A stretch of 64,000 nt of DNA from Nitrospirota bacterium. GTDB taxonomy: Bacteria > Nitrospirota_A > Leptospirillia > Leptospirillales > Leptospirillaceae. The notes under the pieces were generated by a model. It did not search any database. It was not told where the DNA came from and saw nothing but the letters and a program-made list of their open reading frames with translations. Below, piece after piece: positions 23,980 to 31,772 of this stretch (its first letter is position 1; each line of letters opens with the position of its first letter). The position numbers and the translations under genes were made by a program. Location of the stretch: positions 1 through 64,000 of the forward strand of contig DAHWGX010000073.1 of the NCBI GenBank assembly GCA_027335985.1, given 5' to 3'.

Positions 23980-26481
23980 TCAGACGGGATGGGCTTCCAC
24001 CCAATCCCGGCCCGTCCCGAGACGGACTGTAAGGGGAACAGAGAGAGCCACCGCTCCCTCCATGCATTCCCGGACTGCCGCTGAAACCGCCTCGATCTCC
24101 CCGACAGGGAGCTCGAGCAGAAGCTCATCGTGGACCTGGATCAACAAACGGGACCTGGCCCCCATTTTCGCCAGACGACGGTCAAGATCGACCATGGCCT
24201 TCTTGATGAGATCGGCAGCCGATCCCTGGAGCACAGAGTTTACCGCCATCCTCTCCCCGTACTCCCGAATCCTGCGATTATCGGACAGGATTTCGGGAAT
24301 GGGGCGTATCCGTCCCAGGATGGTCGAAATCCGGCCCGTTTTTTCGGCCTCCTTCCGGATCTTTTCGAAATAGGGTCCCACTTCGGAAAAAACACTGAAA
24401 TATCGATCGATGATTTCCTGGGCTTCGGCGGGTTCGATACCGAGGTCCTGAGAAAGACTGTACGAGGACATGCCGTAGAGAATCCCGAAGTTGAAAGTTT
24501 TGGCCCGTCTCCGCGTTTCGGGCGTTACCGGCTCTCCAAACAGGAGAAGCGCTGTTCGGGAATGAATATCCTGTTGTTCCGCAAATGCCTGCAGCAGAAA
24601 AGGGTCCTGACTCAAATGGGCCAGAAGCCGGAGCTCGATTTGGGAGTAGTCGGCCGAGAGGAGCACGGAACCCTCCGGAGAGACGAAACACCTCCGGATC
24701 AGAAGGCCCAGATCGGTCTTTGCAGGAATGTTCTGGAGGTTCGGTCCGGAAGAAGATAGGCGCCCTGTCGCCGCGACTGTCTGGTTGAACTGTCCGTGAA
24801 GGCGATGGTCGGGGCCGGTTCCTTCCTCCATGGGCGTGAGATAGGTCGACAGGAATTTTCTTAGTTGCCGGTATTCCAGAATGAGTCCGGGGAGCGGGTG
24901 AAGCGGGACAAGTGTCTGCAGGGTCTCCTCGTCGGTGGAAGGAGCGCCGCCCTTCTTCCCGGTCTTGCGGGGGGCCGGAAGACCCAACTTTCCGAACAGG
25001 ACCTCTCCCACCTGTTTTGGAGACAGAATGGCGAAGGGACCACCCGCCGCCTGGTAGATCTCGTTCTCGAGCCCCCCGATCCGCCCTTCGATGGTGCGCC
25101 GGACCTCATCGATCCGGCCGCGACTCACCATGATGCCCGCCTGTTCCATCCTGACAAGGACTCGGGCCACCGGAATTTCAATGTTTGTCAGAAGAGAGCC
25201 AAGGGCGAATGCATCAATTTCACGTTCAAGCTTCCCAAGAACGGCGAAGACGAGGGAGGCTCTCCCTTCTGGACTCTCTGGGTTTCCAGCGACGAAAAGC
25301 TGGTCCCTGAGCGCAGTCAGGCTATAATCGCGGCGTCCGGGGTCCAACAGATAGCCCGCAAGCTCCATATCGAATGTCGGGAGGGGGTCGTCACACAAAT
25401 GGGGGCATTTCCGGAGAAGCCCTGTCAGACTCGATGTCCAGATGGAACCACCGGACCTGAAGACATCCTTCCCGGTCCGGCAGAGTTCCTCCGAGGATTC
25501 GTTCCAACTCCAGATCCGCCCGTTCCATATCCCGTTCCCCCACTCCGGGTCGTGAAGGACACCTTGAGAAGAAGGAGGGGGAACCGGGTCGGAGGTCGAT
25601 GGAAGGTCAGCGACTTTCCCCATTTTCAAGGCCTGTTTGCCCTTCCATTCGAGGATCCGTGCAAGTAGAGTCGCTGTTTCGAGCGATTCGGCCAGATCGC
25701 GGAGATCGCTTTCATGAGGCGAACCGATCGCCATTGCCTCCGGAGAGGCGTCCGCCTCAAGACCTTCATGAAGAATGGTCACGCTCTTGTTCCTGAGGAT
25801 CAGATCCCGATATTCGATGATTTTAGGTCTGAGTCGCTCGGGAAAGACTGTCTCGGGACGCGTCACCAGGTCTTCGACATGGAGTCCTCCGGAAAGAAGG
25901 GCCGCCGCCGTTTTCGGTCCGATCCCGGGAACGCCTCCGATATTGTCAACAGTGTCGCCGGTCAACGCCAAAAGATCGGAAATCTGATTTGGCTCCACTC
26001 CCCATTTTTCCCTGACCTCGCGGGGGCCAAAGAGCTTCTGGAGCATGGGATCATAAACCTGTAGACGATCGGACACGAGTGCCAGCAGATCCTTGTCGGT
26101 GGAAAGAACGAGGACGCGGGAATCCGGCTGCTCGAGAAGCCAGCGTCTGGCCAGGGCCGCAATGGTGTCGTCGGCCTCGTATCCGTCGACCCAGATGAGC
26201 GGAATCCCGAGTCCCCGGATCAGGGATTCAATGAAAGGAATCTGGCGGACAAGGTCGTCTGGAGGCGGTGTCCGGTTGGCCTTTATCTCCGGAAGAATTT
26301 CCGTACGGACATTTCCGGCCCGGCTCTCGAATACAATGGCGAGGTATCGGGGCCCGAACTGATTGAGGAGGGACAGAAGCATGTTTCCGAAAACCGTGAA
26401 GGCTCCCGTAGGAACCCCGGATCGGGAGACAAAGTTGACCCGACTGTAATAGGCCCTGAAAATGTAGCCGAATCCGTCCAA
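23980..26481 (-). CDS. polA: DNA polymerase I
   Basis: Repair and Okazaki-fragment polymerase. At least 833 residues. The N-terminal 5'-3' nuclease (about 1-290) shows YEADDTIAALA, STDKDLLALV and GVPGIGPKTAA. The polymerase domain has motif A (ADYSQIELRLLAHLS), motif B (RRAKTFNFGILYGMSS) and motif C (IQVHDELLLELP). The middle 3'-5' exonuclease-like domain lacks the catalytic Asp-x-Glu, so proofreading is probably absent, as in Taq polymerase. The stated start (TTG 26481) cuts off the first conserved strand. The same frame continues upstream (LPERTLILLDGFGY) and stays open to the ilvE stop without an ATG, GTG or TTG. An ATT at 26571 or a frameshift near the C8 run at 26521-26528 could explain it. 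Confidence 0.92.
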   Translation of the reverse strand: MDGFGYIFRAYYSRVNFVSRSGVPTGAFTVFGNMLLSLLNQFGPRYLAIVFESRAGNVRTEILPEIKANRTPPPDDLVRQIPFIESLIRGLGIPLIWVDGYEADDTIAALARRWLLEQPDSRVLVLSTDKDLLALVSDRLQVYDPMLQKLFGPREVREKWGVEPNQISDLLALTGDTVDNIGGVPGIGPKTAAALLSGGLHVEDLVTRPETVFPERLRPKIIEYRDLILRNKSVTILHEGLEADASPEAMAIGSPHESDLRDLAESLETATLLARILEWKGKQALKMGKVADLPSTSDPVPPPSSQGVLHDPEWGNGIWNGRIWSWNESSEELCRTGKDVFRSGGSIWTSSLTGLLRKCPHLCDDPLPTFDMELAGYLLDPGRRDYSLTALRDQLFVAGNPESPEGRASLVFAVLGKLEREIDAFALGSLLTNIEIPVARVLVRMEQAGIMVSRGRIDEVRRTIEGRIGGLENEIYQAAGGPFAILSPKQVGEVLFGKLGLPAPRKTGKKGGAPSTDEETLQTLVPLHPLPGLILEYRQLRKFLSTYLTPMEEGTGPDHRLHGQFNQTVAATGRLSSSGPNLQNIPAKTDLGLLIRRCFVSPEGSVLLSADYSQIELRLLAHLSQDPFLLQAFAEQQDIHSRTALLLFGEPVTPETRRRAKTFNFGILYGMSSYSLSQDLGIEPAEAQEIIDRYFSVFSEVGPYFEKIRKEAEKTGRISTILGRIRPIPEILSDNRRIREYGERMAVNSVLQGSAADLIKKAMVDLDRRLAKMGARSRLLIQVHDELLLELPVGEIEAVSAAVRECMEGAVALSVPLTVRLGTGRDWVEAHPV

Positions 26482-26640
26482 AAGAATGAGTGTGCGCTCG
26501 GGAAGAGAGCGCGCCCATTCGGGGGGGGCCGGCTTGCCTTTGGTCTTTTGAAGGGCAGCCGTGGCGACAATCCTTTCATTTAAAGATCCGGCGGAGGCGG
26601 ATGGAACGTGGAGAGCCCCTTCCGGTGAAAGGGGCCCCCT

Positions 26641-27573
26641 TCAGGGAACCAGCTTAGGAGAGACGGTTGTCCGCCACTCCGGATGGCGTGGAGTATTGCC
26701 TCGTGCGATATCGAAGAACAGGGACTGAAGACGCTGGGTCAATGGTCCCGGTTTGCCGGCCCCGATCGGTCTGTCGTCGATTTCCCGGATCGGAGTCAGT
26801 TCGGCGGCCGTTCCCGTGAAGAAAGCCTCGTCCGCAAGGTAGAGGTCGTCTCTGGTCAGGGACTCTTCGGCCACGGGGATCCCCTCCTCCCTAGCCAGGG
26901 TCATCACGGAGTGGCGCGTTATTCCATCCAGGACTGACCGGAGGGGTGGGGTCTTTAGGACTCCTTTTTTGACGATGAAGATGTTTTCACCCGGCCCTTC
27001 GGCCACCATTCCGTCGCTATCGAGGAGGATCGCCTCGTCGTAACCGGCTCCCTTGACCTCCCATTTGGCCAGTTGGGAGTTCACGTAATGGGCGGACACT
27101 TTTGCGCGCGCAAGAAAATTGTTCACCCCAAACCGAGCGTAGGAGCTCACCTTGGCCCGAATCCCCCGGGAAAGCCCCTCCTCTCCGAGGTAGGTCCCCC
27201 ACTCCCATGCCGCAATGGAAAGACGCACGGGGTTCTTGCGGGCGTAAATTCCCATGTCCCCGTATCCGATAAAAATGATCGGACGGATATAGCAGGACTC
27301 GAGCCCGTTTTCCGATACAACCCGGCAGGTCGCGTCCATCACCTCCTTTAGTGACAAGGAAGAGGACATCTGCATCACCCTCGCCGAGTTCAGCAGCCGC
27401 TCAGTGTGTTCCTCAAGGCGAAAAATATATGTCCCCCCCTCCCCCTTGTAGGCCCGAACCCCTTCAAAAACCGCCATTCCGTAATGAAGAGAGTGTGTCA
27501 GCACATGGACATTGGCTTCCTGCCAGGGAACCATTTTGTCGTCCATCCAGATCCAGCGGCTTTCCTTCAGCAT
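26641..27573 (-). CDS. ilvE: Branched-chain amino acid aminotransferase
   Basis: PLP-dependent enzyme of fold type IV that makes valine, leucine and isoleucine from the 2-oxo acids with glutamate. 310 residues. The N terminus (MDDKMVPWQEANVHVLTHSL, HYGMAVFEGVRAYKG) is characteristic. The PLP lysine is in NSQLAKWEVKGAGYDEAILL. FTGTAAELTPIREID near the C terminus also fits IlvE. The ATG at 27573 has GAGGAG at a 6-bp gap. It lies 36 bases downstream of the BI-1 gene, upstream of polA. Confidence 0.95.
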   Translation of the reverse strand: MLKESRWIWMDDKMVPWQEANVHVLTHSLHYGMAVFEGVRAYKGEGGTYIFRLEEHTERLLNSARVMQMSSSLSLKEVMDATCRVVSENGLESCYIRPIIFIGYGDMGIYARKNPVRLSIAAWEWGTYLGEEGLSRGIRAKVSSYARFGVNNFLARAKVSAHYVNSQLAKWEVKGAGYDEAILLDSDGMVAEGPGENIFIVKKGVLKTPPLRSVLDGITRHSVMTLAREEGIPVAEESLTRDDLYLADEAFFTGTAAELTPIREIDDRPIGAGKPGPLTQRLQSLFFDIARGNTPRHPEWRTTVSPKLVP

Positions 27574-27609
27574 GCGGACTCCTCGGGGTTAAAAACAAGG
27601 GGGCGATGA

Positions 27610-28299
27610 TCATTCCTCGCCCCGAAAGATCTCCAGGAGTCTCAGAAGACTCACAAAGAGATTGAAAACATCCAGATAGAGGGAGACCACCGCCATGACG
27701 GGAGTCAATTCCTCCTCGGTTGACTCGAGGATACGGCTTGTATCGAAGAGAATCAGTCCCGAAAAGAGAAGGGAGGCAAGACCCGAAACCACCGCCTGAA
27801 AAAGGGGCGGGTGGAAAAAGATCTGCACGACGGAGAGGATGACCACGATGATCAGTCCCGTGAAGAGGAAGCTCCCCATGAAGGAAAAGCTTTTCCCGGA
27901 AACGATGGCGTAAAGGGTCAGGGCGAAAAAGATCGCCATCGTGAGGAAAAGGGCGTCCGAAACGATCGCGGCCCCTCCCGGCGAGCGAAGAATGGCAAAA
28001 AGAAGGGGGCCCAGCGAGGCGCCCATCAGAGCGGCGAAGAAAGCGGTCACAACCAGGTTGACCCCGGGCACCTTCTGGACGGCCATTAGCAGGAAAAGAG
28101 TTCCGAACATGGCGATCGCCAGGATGATGGGATGGGGTCCGACCAGCCGGAGACCGTTCCCCATTCCCCATAGAGCCCCTGCACCGGAGGCCAGAAACAT
28201 GAAGGCCAGCAGGCCGTACACCTTCATCATGAAGCGGTTGAGCGAGGCGGCCGTTCGTCTTCCCTCGACAACGGGGCCAGTAAACATGACGGGTTCCAT
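27610..28299 (-). CDS. Bax inhibitor-1 / YccA-YbhL family membrane protein
   Basis: 229 residues with seven predicted membrane helices. The C-terminal signature (GLILFDTSRILE and SLYLDVFNLFVSLLRLLE) is diagnostic for the BI-1 family. Bacterial members are pH-sensitive calcium-leak channels or modulators of the FtsH protease. The ATG at 28299 has AAGGAG at a 5-bp gap; an ATG at 28314 also has an acceptable site. It appears to start the operon that runs through ilvE and polA. A TATAAT sequence on the minus strand at 28420-28425 may be its -10 element. Confidence 0.88.
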   Translation of the reverse strand: MEPVMFTGPVVEGRRTAASLNRFMMKVYGLLAFMFLASGAGALWGMGNGLRLVGPHPIILAIAMFGTLFLLMAVQKVPGVNLVVTAFFAALMGASLGPLLFAILRSPGGAAIVSDALFLTMAIFFALTLYAIVSGKSFSFMGSFLFTGLIIVVILSVVQIFFHPPLFQAVVSGLASLLFSGLILFDTSRILESTEEELTPVMAVVSLYLDVFNLFVSLLRLLEIFRGEE

Positions 28300-28635
28300 G
28301 AAAACTCCTTTCATATGGTCTCCCGGACCGGGAGACGCCAACGCGGCAGATCCGAAGACTCGAAACCGGGCAAGATCCCTCCTTTCGAGAAATCCCTACC
28401 CGGCACTCTTGTCTCACAAATTATACTTCCATCTTAAAGCCGGCGACCTCCAAAATCAAGAAAGCGCCTCGCCGCATACATTTTTGAGAAGCTTGCCGGT
28501 CCGTTGGACAACTCATCCCCACCATGATAATATTTAAGTCATTATAATCAAATAATAATTAAACATTTTTTCCATTTTAGGAGATGTTTTATAAGGTTTA
28601 TGGCCGGATCAAACCCAATGCACTCTGGAGAGCCC
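28300..28635. other. Divergent promoter region between BI-1 and lipoprotein genes
   Basis: No protein gene seen. A minus-strand TATAAT (28420-28425) probably serves the BI-1 operon. A plus-strand promoter candidate (28504-28531) and a very AT-rich tract (28526-28580) serve the lipoprotein gene. Confidence 0.5.
28504..28531 (+). promoter_or_regulatory. Sigma-70-like promoter for the Cys-rich lipoprotein gene
   Basis: TTGGAC at 28504-28509 and GATAAT at 28526-28531 with a 16-base spacer, followed by an AT-rich stretch. Confidence 0.45.
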
Positions 28636-28935
28636 ATGGCCCTGACAAAGAGATTACGGATCCCAGCCGGAAGATTCGCCCTAGCAATGATCATTCTCTC
28701 TCTCGGCGCATGTGGGGGGGGCGCCATGCCGGGCTATGGACCTGCCTATGTTCCGGAGTGCACCTGTTGCTGCGGAGGAGGATTCACTCCCTATGCCTAC
28801 AAGCAGAGCAACCACTCTTCGATCGCAGGTCCACCTGTGGCCACTACCATGCTCCATGATACGAAAGGTCCGATGGCCGACATCTCGGCCAACGGAAGGA
28901 CTCAGAAAAAGCAGGGGAAGAGCTCCCGACATTGA
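28636..28935 (+). CDS. Small cysteine-rich lipoprotein
   Basis: 99 residues from an ATG with GGAG at a good distance. The lipoprotein signal ends in LGAC (Cys near residue 26). Shortly after comes a glycine-rich segment with a cluster of four cysteines (ECTCCCGGG). The tail is hydrophilic. The Cys cluster could bind a metal or form disulfides; no family is recognised. In-frame ATGs at 28600 and 28618 give slightly longer products with weaker sites. Followed by a strong hairpin. Confidence 0.6.
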   Translation: MALTKRLRIPAGRFALAMIILSLGACGGGAMPGYGPAYVPECTCCCGGGFTPYAYKQSNHSSIAGPPVATTMLHDTKGPMADISANGRTQKKQGKSSRH

Positions 28936-28938
28936 CAG

Positions 28939-28976
28939 CCCTTTCCTCTTTCTTCCCGATGCGAAAGAGGAAAGGG
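28939..28976 (+). terminator. Perfect 14-bp inverted repeat, probable terminator or processing hairpin
   Basis: CCCTTTCCTCTTTC (28939-28952) pairs perfectly with GAAAGAGGAAAGGG (28963-28976) around a 10-base loop. The following bases are not T-rich, so termination may be partial. Confidence 0.5.
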
Positions 28977-29040
28977 TCTGTCTCCCGATGACGGCGCACA
29001 GCGCTTCGATGAAAAAACACACTTGACCCGGGAGGTTCCC

Positions 29041-29493
29041 GTGAACAAACGCAAGATGGCACGTTTCCTCATGACAGCAACAATCCCGCTGGCCCTTTTC
29101 CTCACGACCGCAGGATGCACATCGACAGGGGCAATCGGTCTTCTCTCGAGCAGTGAAACGGAGGCCGACCTGGGCCCCCACGATTCCCATAAATTCCACA
29201 GGGTCGGAAGCCAGATCGAAGGAACGGCCTGCCGTCATTTCATTCTCGGGCTGATTCCCTGGGGAGACTCGGATGTCGAAACAGCATTGAAACACGCCTT
29301 CAATAAAAATCCGTCTCTCCAGGCCGACGGGCTGATCCATGTCACCACAGCGACTTCTCTTTACAACTTTTTTCCACTGTACAATGTCTACACCCTGACC
29401 TGCACAACGGTTCGGGGAATCCCCGTCCGCTTTGACCATTCGCCCGAAGGAAAAAAGGGAACAGCCAAGCTGAAGCCTCTCCCCCCCTCCTGA
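29041..29493 (+). CDS. TRL-like lipoprotein
   Basis: 150 residues from a GTG preceded by GGGAGG (5-bp gap). The signal peptide ends in the lipobox TAGC. The mature part has VGSQIEGTACRHFILGLIPW and a following D-x-D/ALKHAF segment. This resembles the TRL-like/TRL10-type lipoproteins seen in many Gram-negative bacteria, in which an ILGL-P-GD motif precedes a helix and a VTT strand. Function unknown. It precedes the LysR gene. Confidence 0.65.
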   Translation: MNKRKMARFLMTATIPLALFLTTAGCTSTGAIGLLSSSETEADLGPHDSHKFHRVGSQIEGTACRHFILGLIPWGDSDVETALKHAFNKNPSLQADGLIHVTTATSLYNFFPLYNVYTLTCTTVRGIPVRFDHSPEGKKGTAKLKPLPPS

Positions 29494-29594
29494 GGGATGA
29501 CCCTCGTCCCATATCCGGCTTCAGAAAGTCATTGTCCCATGCTAGAATTTTCCGTGAATCGGAGAATGGGTCTGTATTCGGGGGATACTTTGAC

Positions 29595-30503
29595 GTGACA
29601 AATGACCAACTGAGGATCTTTCTCAAGGTCGCTGAGAATCAGAGCTTCACGCAGGCCGGCGAGGTCCTTTTTCTGACACAGCCCGCCATCAGCCTCCAGA
29701 TCAAGACCCTGGAAAAGGATCTTGGGGTGTCCCTCTTCGAGCGGACCGGTAAGAAGGTTCTCCTGACAGAGGCAGGCCGGCGGCTTCTCCCGCTCGCCCT
29801 CTCCATCACAAGACAGATGGACGAGGCCAGGGCCACAGTGCTTCCTTGCGCGGGAGGGACACAGGGCCATCTCAGGCTGGGCGCCTCGATGACGATAGGA
29901 ACCTATCTCCTTCCCCCGATCCTGGCAGATTATCGCCGCTCCCACCCCCGGATCACGGGAAGCCTCGCGGTGAGAAACACCCATCAGATTCTCCACGACC
30001 TCAAGACCTCGGAGATCGACCTCGGGCTGATCGAAGGAGAACCGACCAAGACGCAGGGGTTGTCCCTTGAACGATCCTTTCTCCAGCACGACCGTCTGGT
30101 ACTCATTGATTCGGTCTCATTCCCCAGAATCGAAAAAACGGAAACCATCCCCCTCGTCGACCTCGAAAATCTTCCGGCTATAGGTCGCGAACCTGGATCC
30201 GGAACCCGGCAGATCATCGAAAAAGAATTGATCGAAAAAGGGTTCTCTCCGGATTTTTTCCAAGTGGTCATGACCGTCGACAACCCCGAAGCCATCAAGG
30301 ATCTGGTCGCTCTCGGAACCGGCATCGCCTTCATCTCCGCCCTGTCGATCCGACCGGAGGACTCTGGCAGGATCCGGACCGTCCCGGTGGAGGATTTTCA
30401 GCCGGTGAGAGATCTTTGGGTTTTTATCCCCCGGAGAAAACTTTCTTCGGCAGCCGACTCTTTTCTGGAAACACTCTACAGGACAGCGAGGAATCAGTCG
30501 TAA
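29595..30503 (+). CDS. LysR-family transcriptional regulator (CbbR-like)
   Basis: 302 residues from a GTG at 29595. The N-terminal helix-turn-helix (LRIFLKVAENQSFTQAGEVL, LTQPAISLQIKTLEKDLG) is typical of LysR proteins. The rest is a two-lobed effector-binding domain. The style of the sequence is close to CbbR/RbcR and CysB-like regulators of carbon fixation or sulfur genes, but the target is not in this window. The frame is open upstream to 29532; the GTG puts the HTH at the usual distance from the N terminus. Confidence 0.88.
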   Translation: MTNDQLRIFLKVAENQSFTQAGEVLFLTQPAISLQIKTLEKDLGVSLFERTGKKVLLTEAGRRLLPLALSITRQMDEARATVLPCAGGTQGHLRLGASMTIGTYLLPPILADYRRSHPRITGSLAVRNTHQILHDLKTSEIDLGLIEGEPTKTQGLSLERSFLQHDRLVLIDSVSFPRIEKTETIPLVDLENLPAIGREPGSGTRQIIEKELIEKGFSPDFFQVVMTVDNPEAIKDLVALGTGIAFISALSIRPEDSGRIRTVPVEDFQPVRDLWVFIPRRKLSSAADSFLETLYRTARNQS

Positions 30504-30719
30504 ATCCGGCTCCGCAGGAAAATGTGTAGGCCAAACCGGGGATAGGAAAGGCTCCGTATGATTGATACAAAGCCATTTCCTTAACTTTGAAGATCCGAAA
30601 TCCTTAGGCTTTTCTCGCGGTCAATTTCGCTTTCGTATATCCGCTACCCAATTTTTCGGAAAGAGGGGCACATAGAATACTTAAGAAAATGTCGATCCTT
30701 GCTCTTGTCGCATCGAGCT
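30504..30719. other. Gene-free interval after the LysR gene
   Basis: AT-richer than its surroundings. No open frame I would defend and no clear terminator. It may contain the promoter of the structured RNA candidate that follows; I could not identify convincing -35 and -10 boxes. Confidence 0.4.
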
Positions 30720-30823
30720 GAACTAAGGTTTGCCGAGGGTGGACCCTTATGTTCGGAAGGCTCCACTCCCTCTTGCCAGAAACTGGAAGAAGGCGCTTGT
30801 CTTAATGGAAAAACCTGGGGTTC
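30720..30823 (+). ncRNA. Candidate structured non-coding RNA (family unknown)
   Basis: A 104-base segment with closing complementarity and two internal hairpins. GAAC (30720-30723) and AGGTTT (30726-30731) pair with AAACCT (30811-30816) and GTTC (30820-30823). A long hairpin follows: GAGGG/TGGA/CCTT (30735-30748) with AAGG/TCCA/CCCTC (30757-30772). A second hairpin is CCAG-AAA-CTGG (30776-30786). GCC (30732-30734) can pair with GGC (30792-30794). The order suggests a multi-branched RNA. It lacks the conserved tetraloop region of bacterial SRP RNA and I could not match it to 6S RNA or a riboswitch. Confidence 0.5.
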
Positions 30824-30849
30824 TGTACCGTTGGTCCTGGAAGGAAATA

Positions 30850-31032
30850 ATGTCGAGTCAACAGGGCAAGAAGAACGACGGCAAAAACGACACCCGCAAG
30901 AAAAAGGAAAAAACAGATCCGCCCAAACATCAATCTAAAGCCGAGAGGATTTTCCCCTTCCATCGAGGCATCCCCTTTCCCGACCCATCCTTCATTCCTG
31001 ATCCGGAATTAAATACAGGACAGCCTTTCTGA
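30850..31032 (+). CDS. Possible small charged protein
   Basis: A 60-residue open frame starting at ATG with GGAAGGA upstream. The N-terminal half is rich in Lys, Asp and Gln and the C-terminal half in Pro and Phe. No family resemblance. It follows the structured RNA candidate by 26 bases, so that RNA could be its leader. The composition is also compatible with chance. Confidence 0.25.
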   Translation: MSSQQGKKNDGKNDTRKKKEKTDPPKHQSKAERIFPFHRGIPFPDPSFIPDPELNTGQPF

Positions 31033-31109
31033 AACCTCTATCTTCACATTACCACTGCCATGAGGAAAGTAAAGAATGAGGAATGATCAGGAGACCTTGC
31101 CCGGGGAAG

Positions 31110-31772
31110 TCAGGACGATTCCTCCCGGAAGAGAAGCGCCAGGTGGAGCATGACTCCGATCCCATCCCGGGCCAGAATATTGTCGATGGATCGCAGTGTC
31201 CATCCCGTAACCATCAGATCGTCGACGAGAACGACCCCGTCTCTCGGCCAATCGACACTGACCCCGCGCACCAGCTGAAAGTTGGGGGAAAAGATGGACT
31301 CTCTCCGTTCAGATCGACTCCGGGCCTTTTGGGGAGAATCACTGGTCCGCACAATTCCGGAAAAGGAAACGGGTACGGACCGGAGACGGTGTACCCGGAA
31401 GGCGAATGCGTCGGGAATGGAAAGGTCCCGACGAATGAGTCGGCTCTTGGATGGGGGGACAGGAAGCAGAAGTTTGGCACCTTCCGGAAGAAGGCTCGTC
31501 AGTCGTCCACGATCGAAAAGAATCTCCATCGCCTTCCGGTTCCCCTGGTTTTTTGCCAGACGGAAGAGTCGGGCCACCGGACCGGCATCGCGGTAAACAA
31601 TCCGGACATTCCGCCCTCCCCGAACCATCTCCCGGCCAGGGTGGCTCCATACCGGATCGTTTTCACAAACCGGACAAAGGTCCCGCTGGCGGGATTTCGC
31701 ACCACATGACAGGCAGATCCGGGAAAAAAGGTGCGAGAGAAGGGAAGGCCCCTCGCCTCCCCCCGGACTCAT
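31110..31772 (-). CDS. comF: ComF-family amidophosphoribosyltransferase-like protein
   Basis: 220 residues. The N terminus has a zinc-finger pair (CLSCG and CPVCEND), as in ComF. The C-terminal phosphoribosyltransferase domain has the PRPP-binding signature VVLVDDLMVTGWTL. ComF proteins support DNA uptake in competent bacteria, but many carriers are not known to be competent. The ATG at 31772 overlaps the stop of the preceding gene in ATGA, so translation is coupled. Open frame further upstream is the antisense-shifted shadow of that gene. Confidence 0.85.
   Translation of the reverse strand: MSPGGGEGPSLLSHLFSRICLSCGAKSRQRDLCPVCENDPVWSHPGREMVRGGRNVRIVYRDAGPVARLFRLAKNQGNRKAMEILFDRGRLTSLLPEGAKLLLPVPPSKSRLIRRDLSIPDAFAFRVHRLRSVPVSFSGIVRTSDSPQKARSRSERRESIFSPNFQLVRGVSVDWPRDGVVLVDDLMVTGWTLRSIDNILARDGIGVMLHLALLFREESS

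Noticed and set aside
30720..30823. SRP RNA or 6S RNA
   Set aside because: The conserved SRP apical loop is not found and the 6S long-hairpin layout does not fit; left as an unknown structured RNA.
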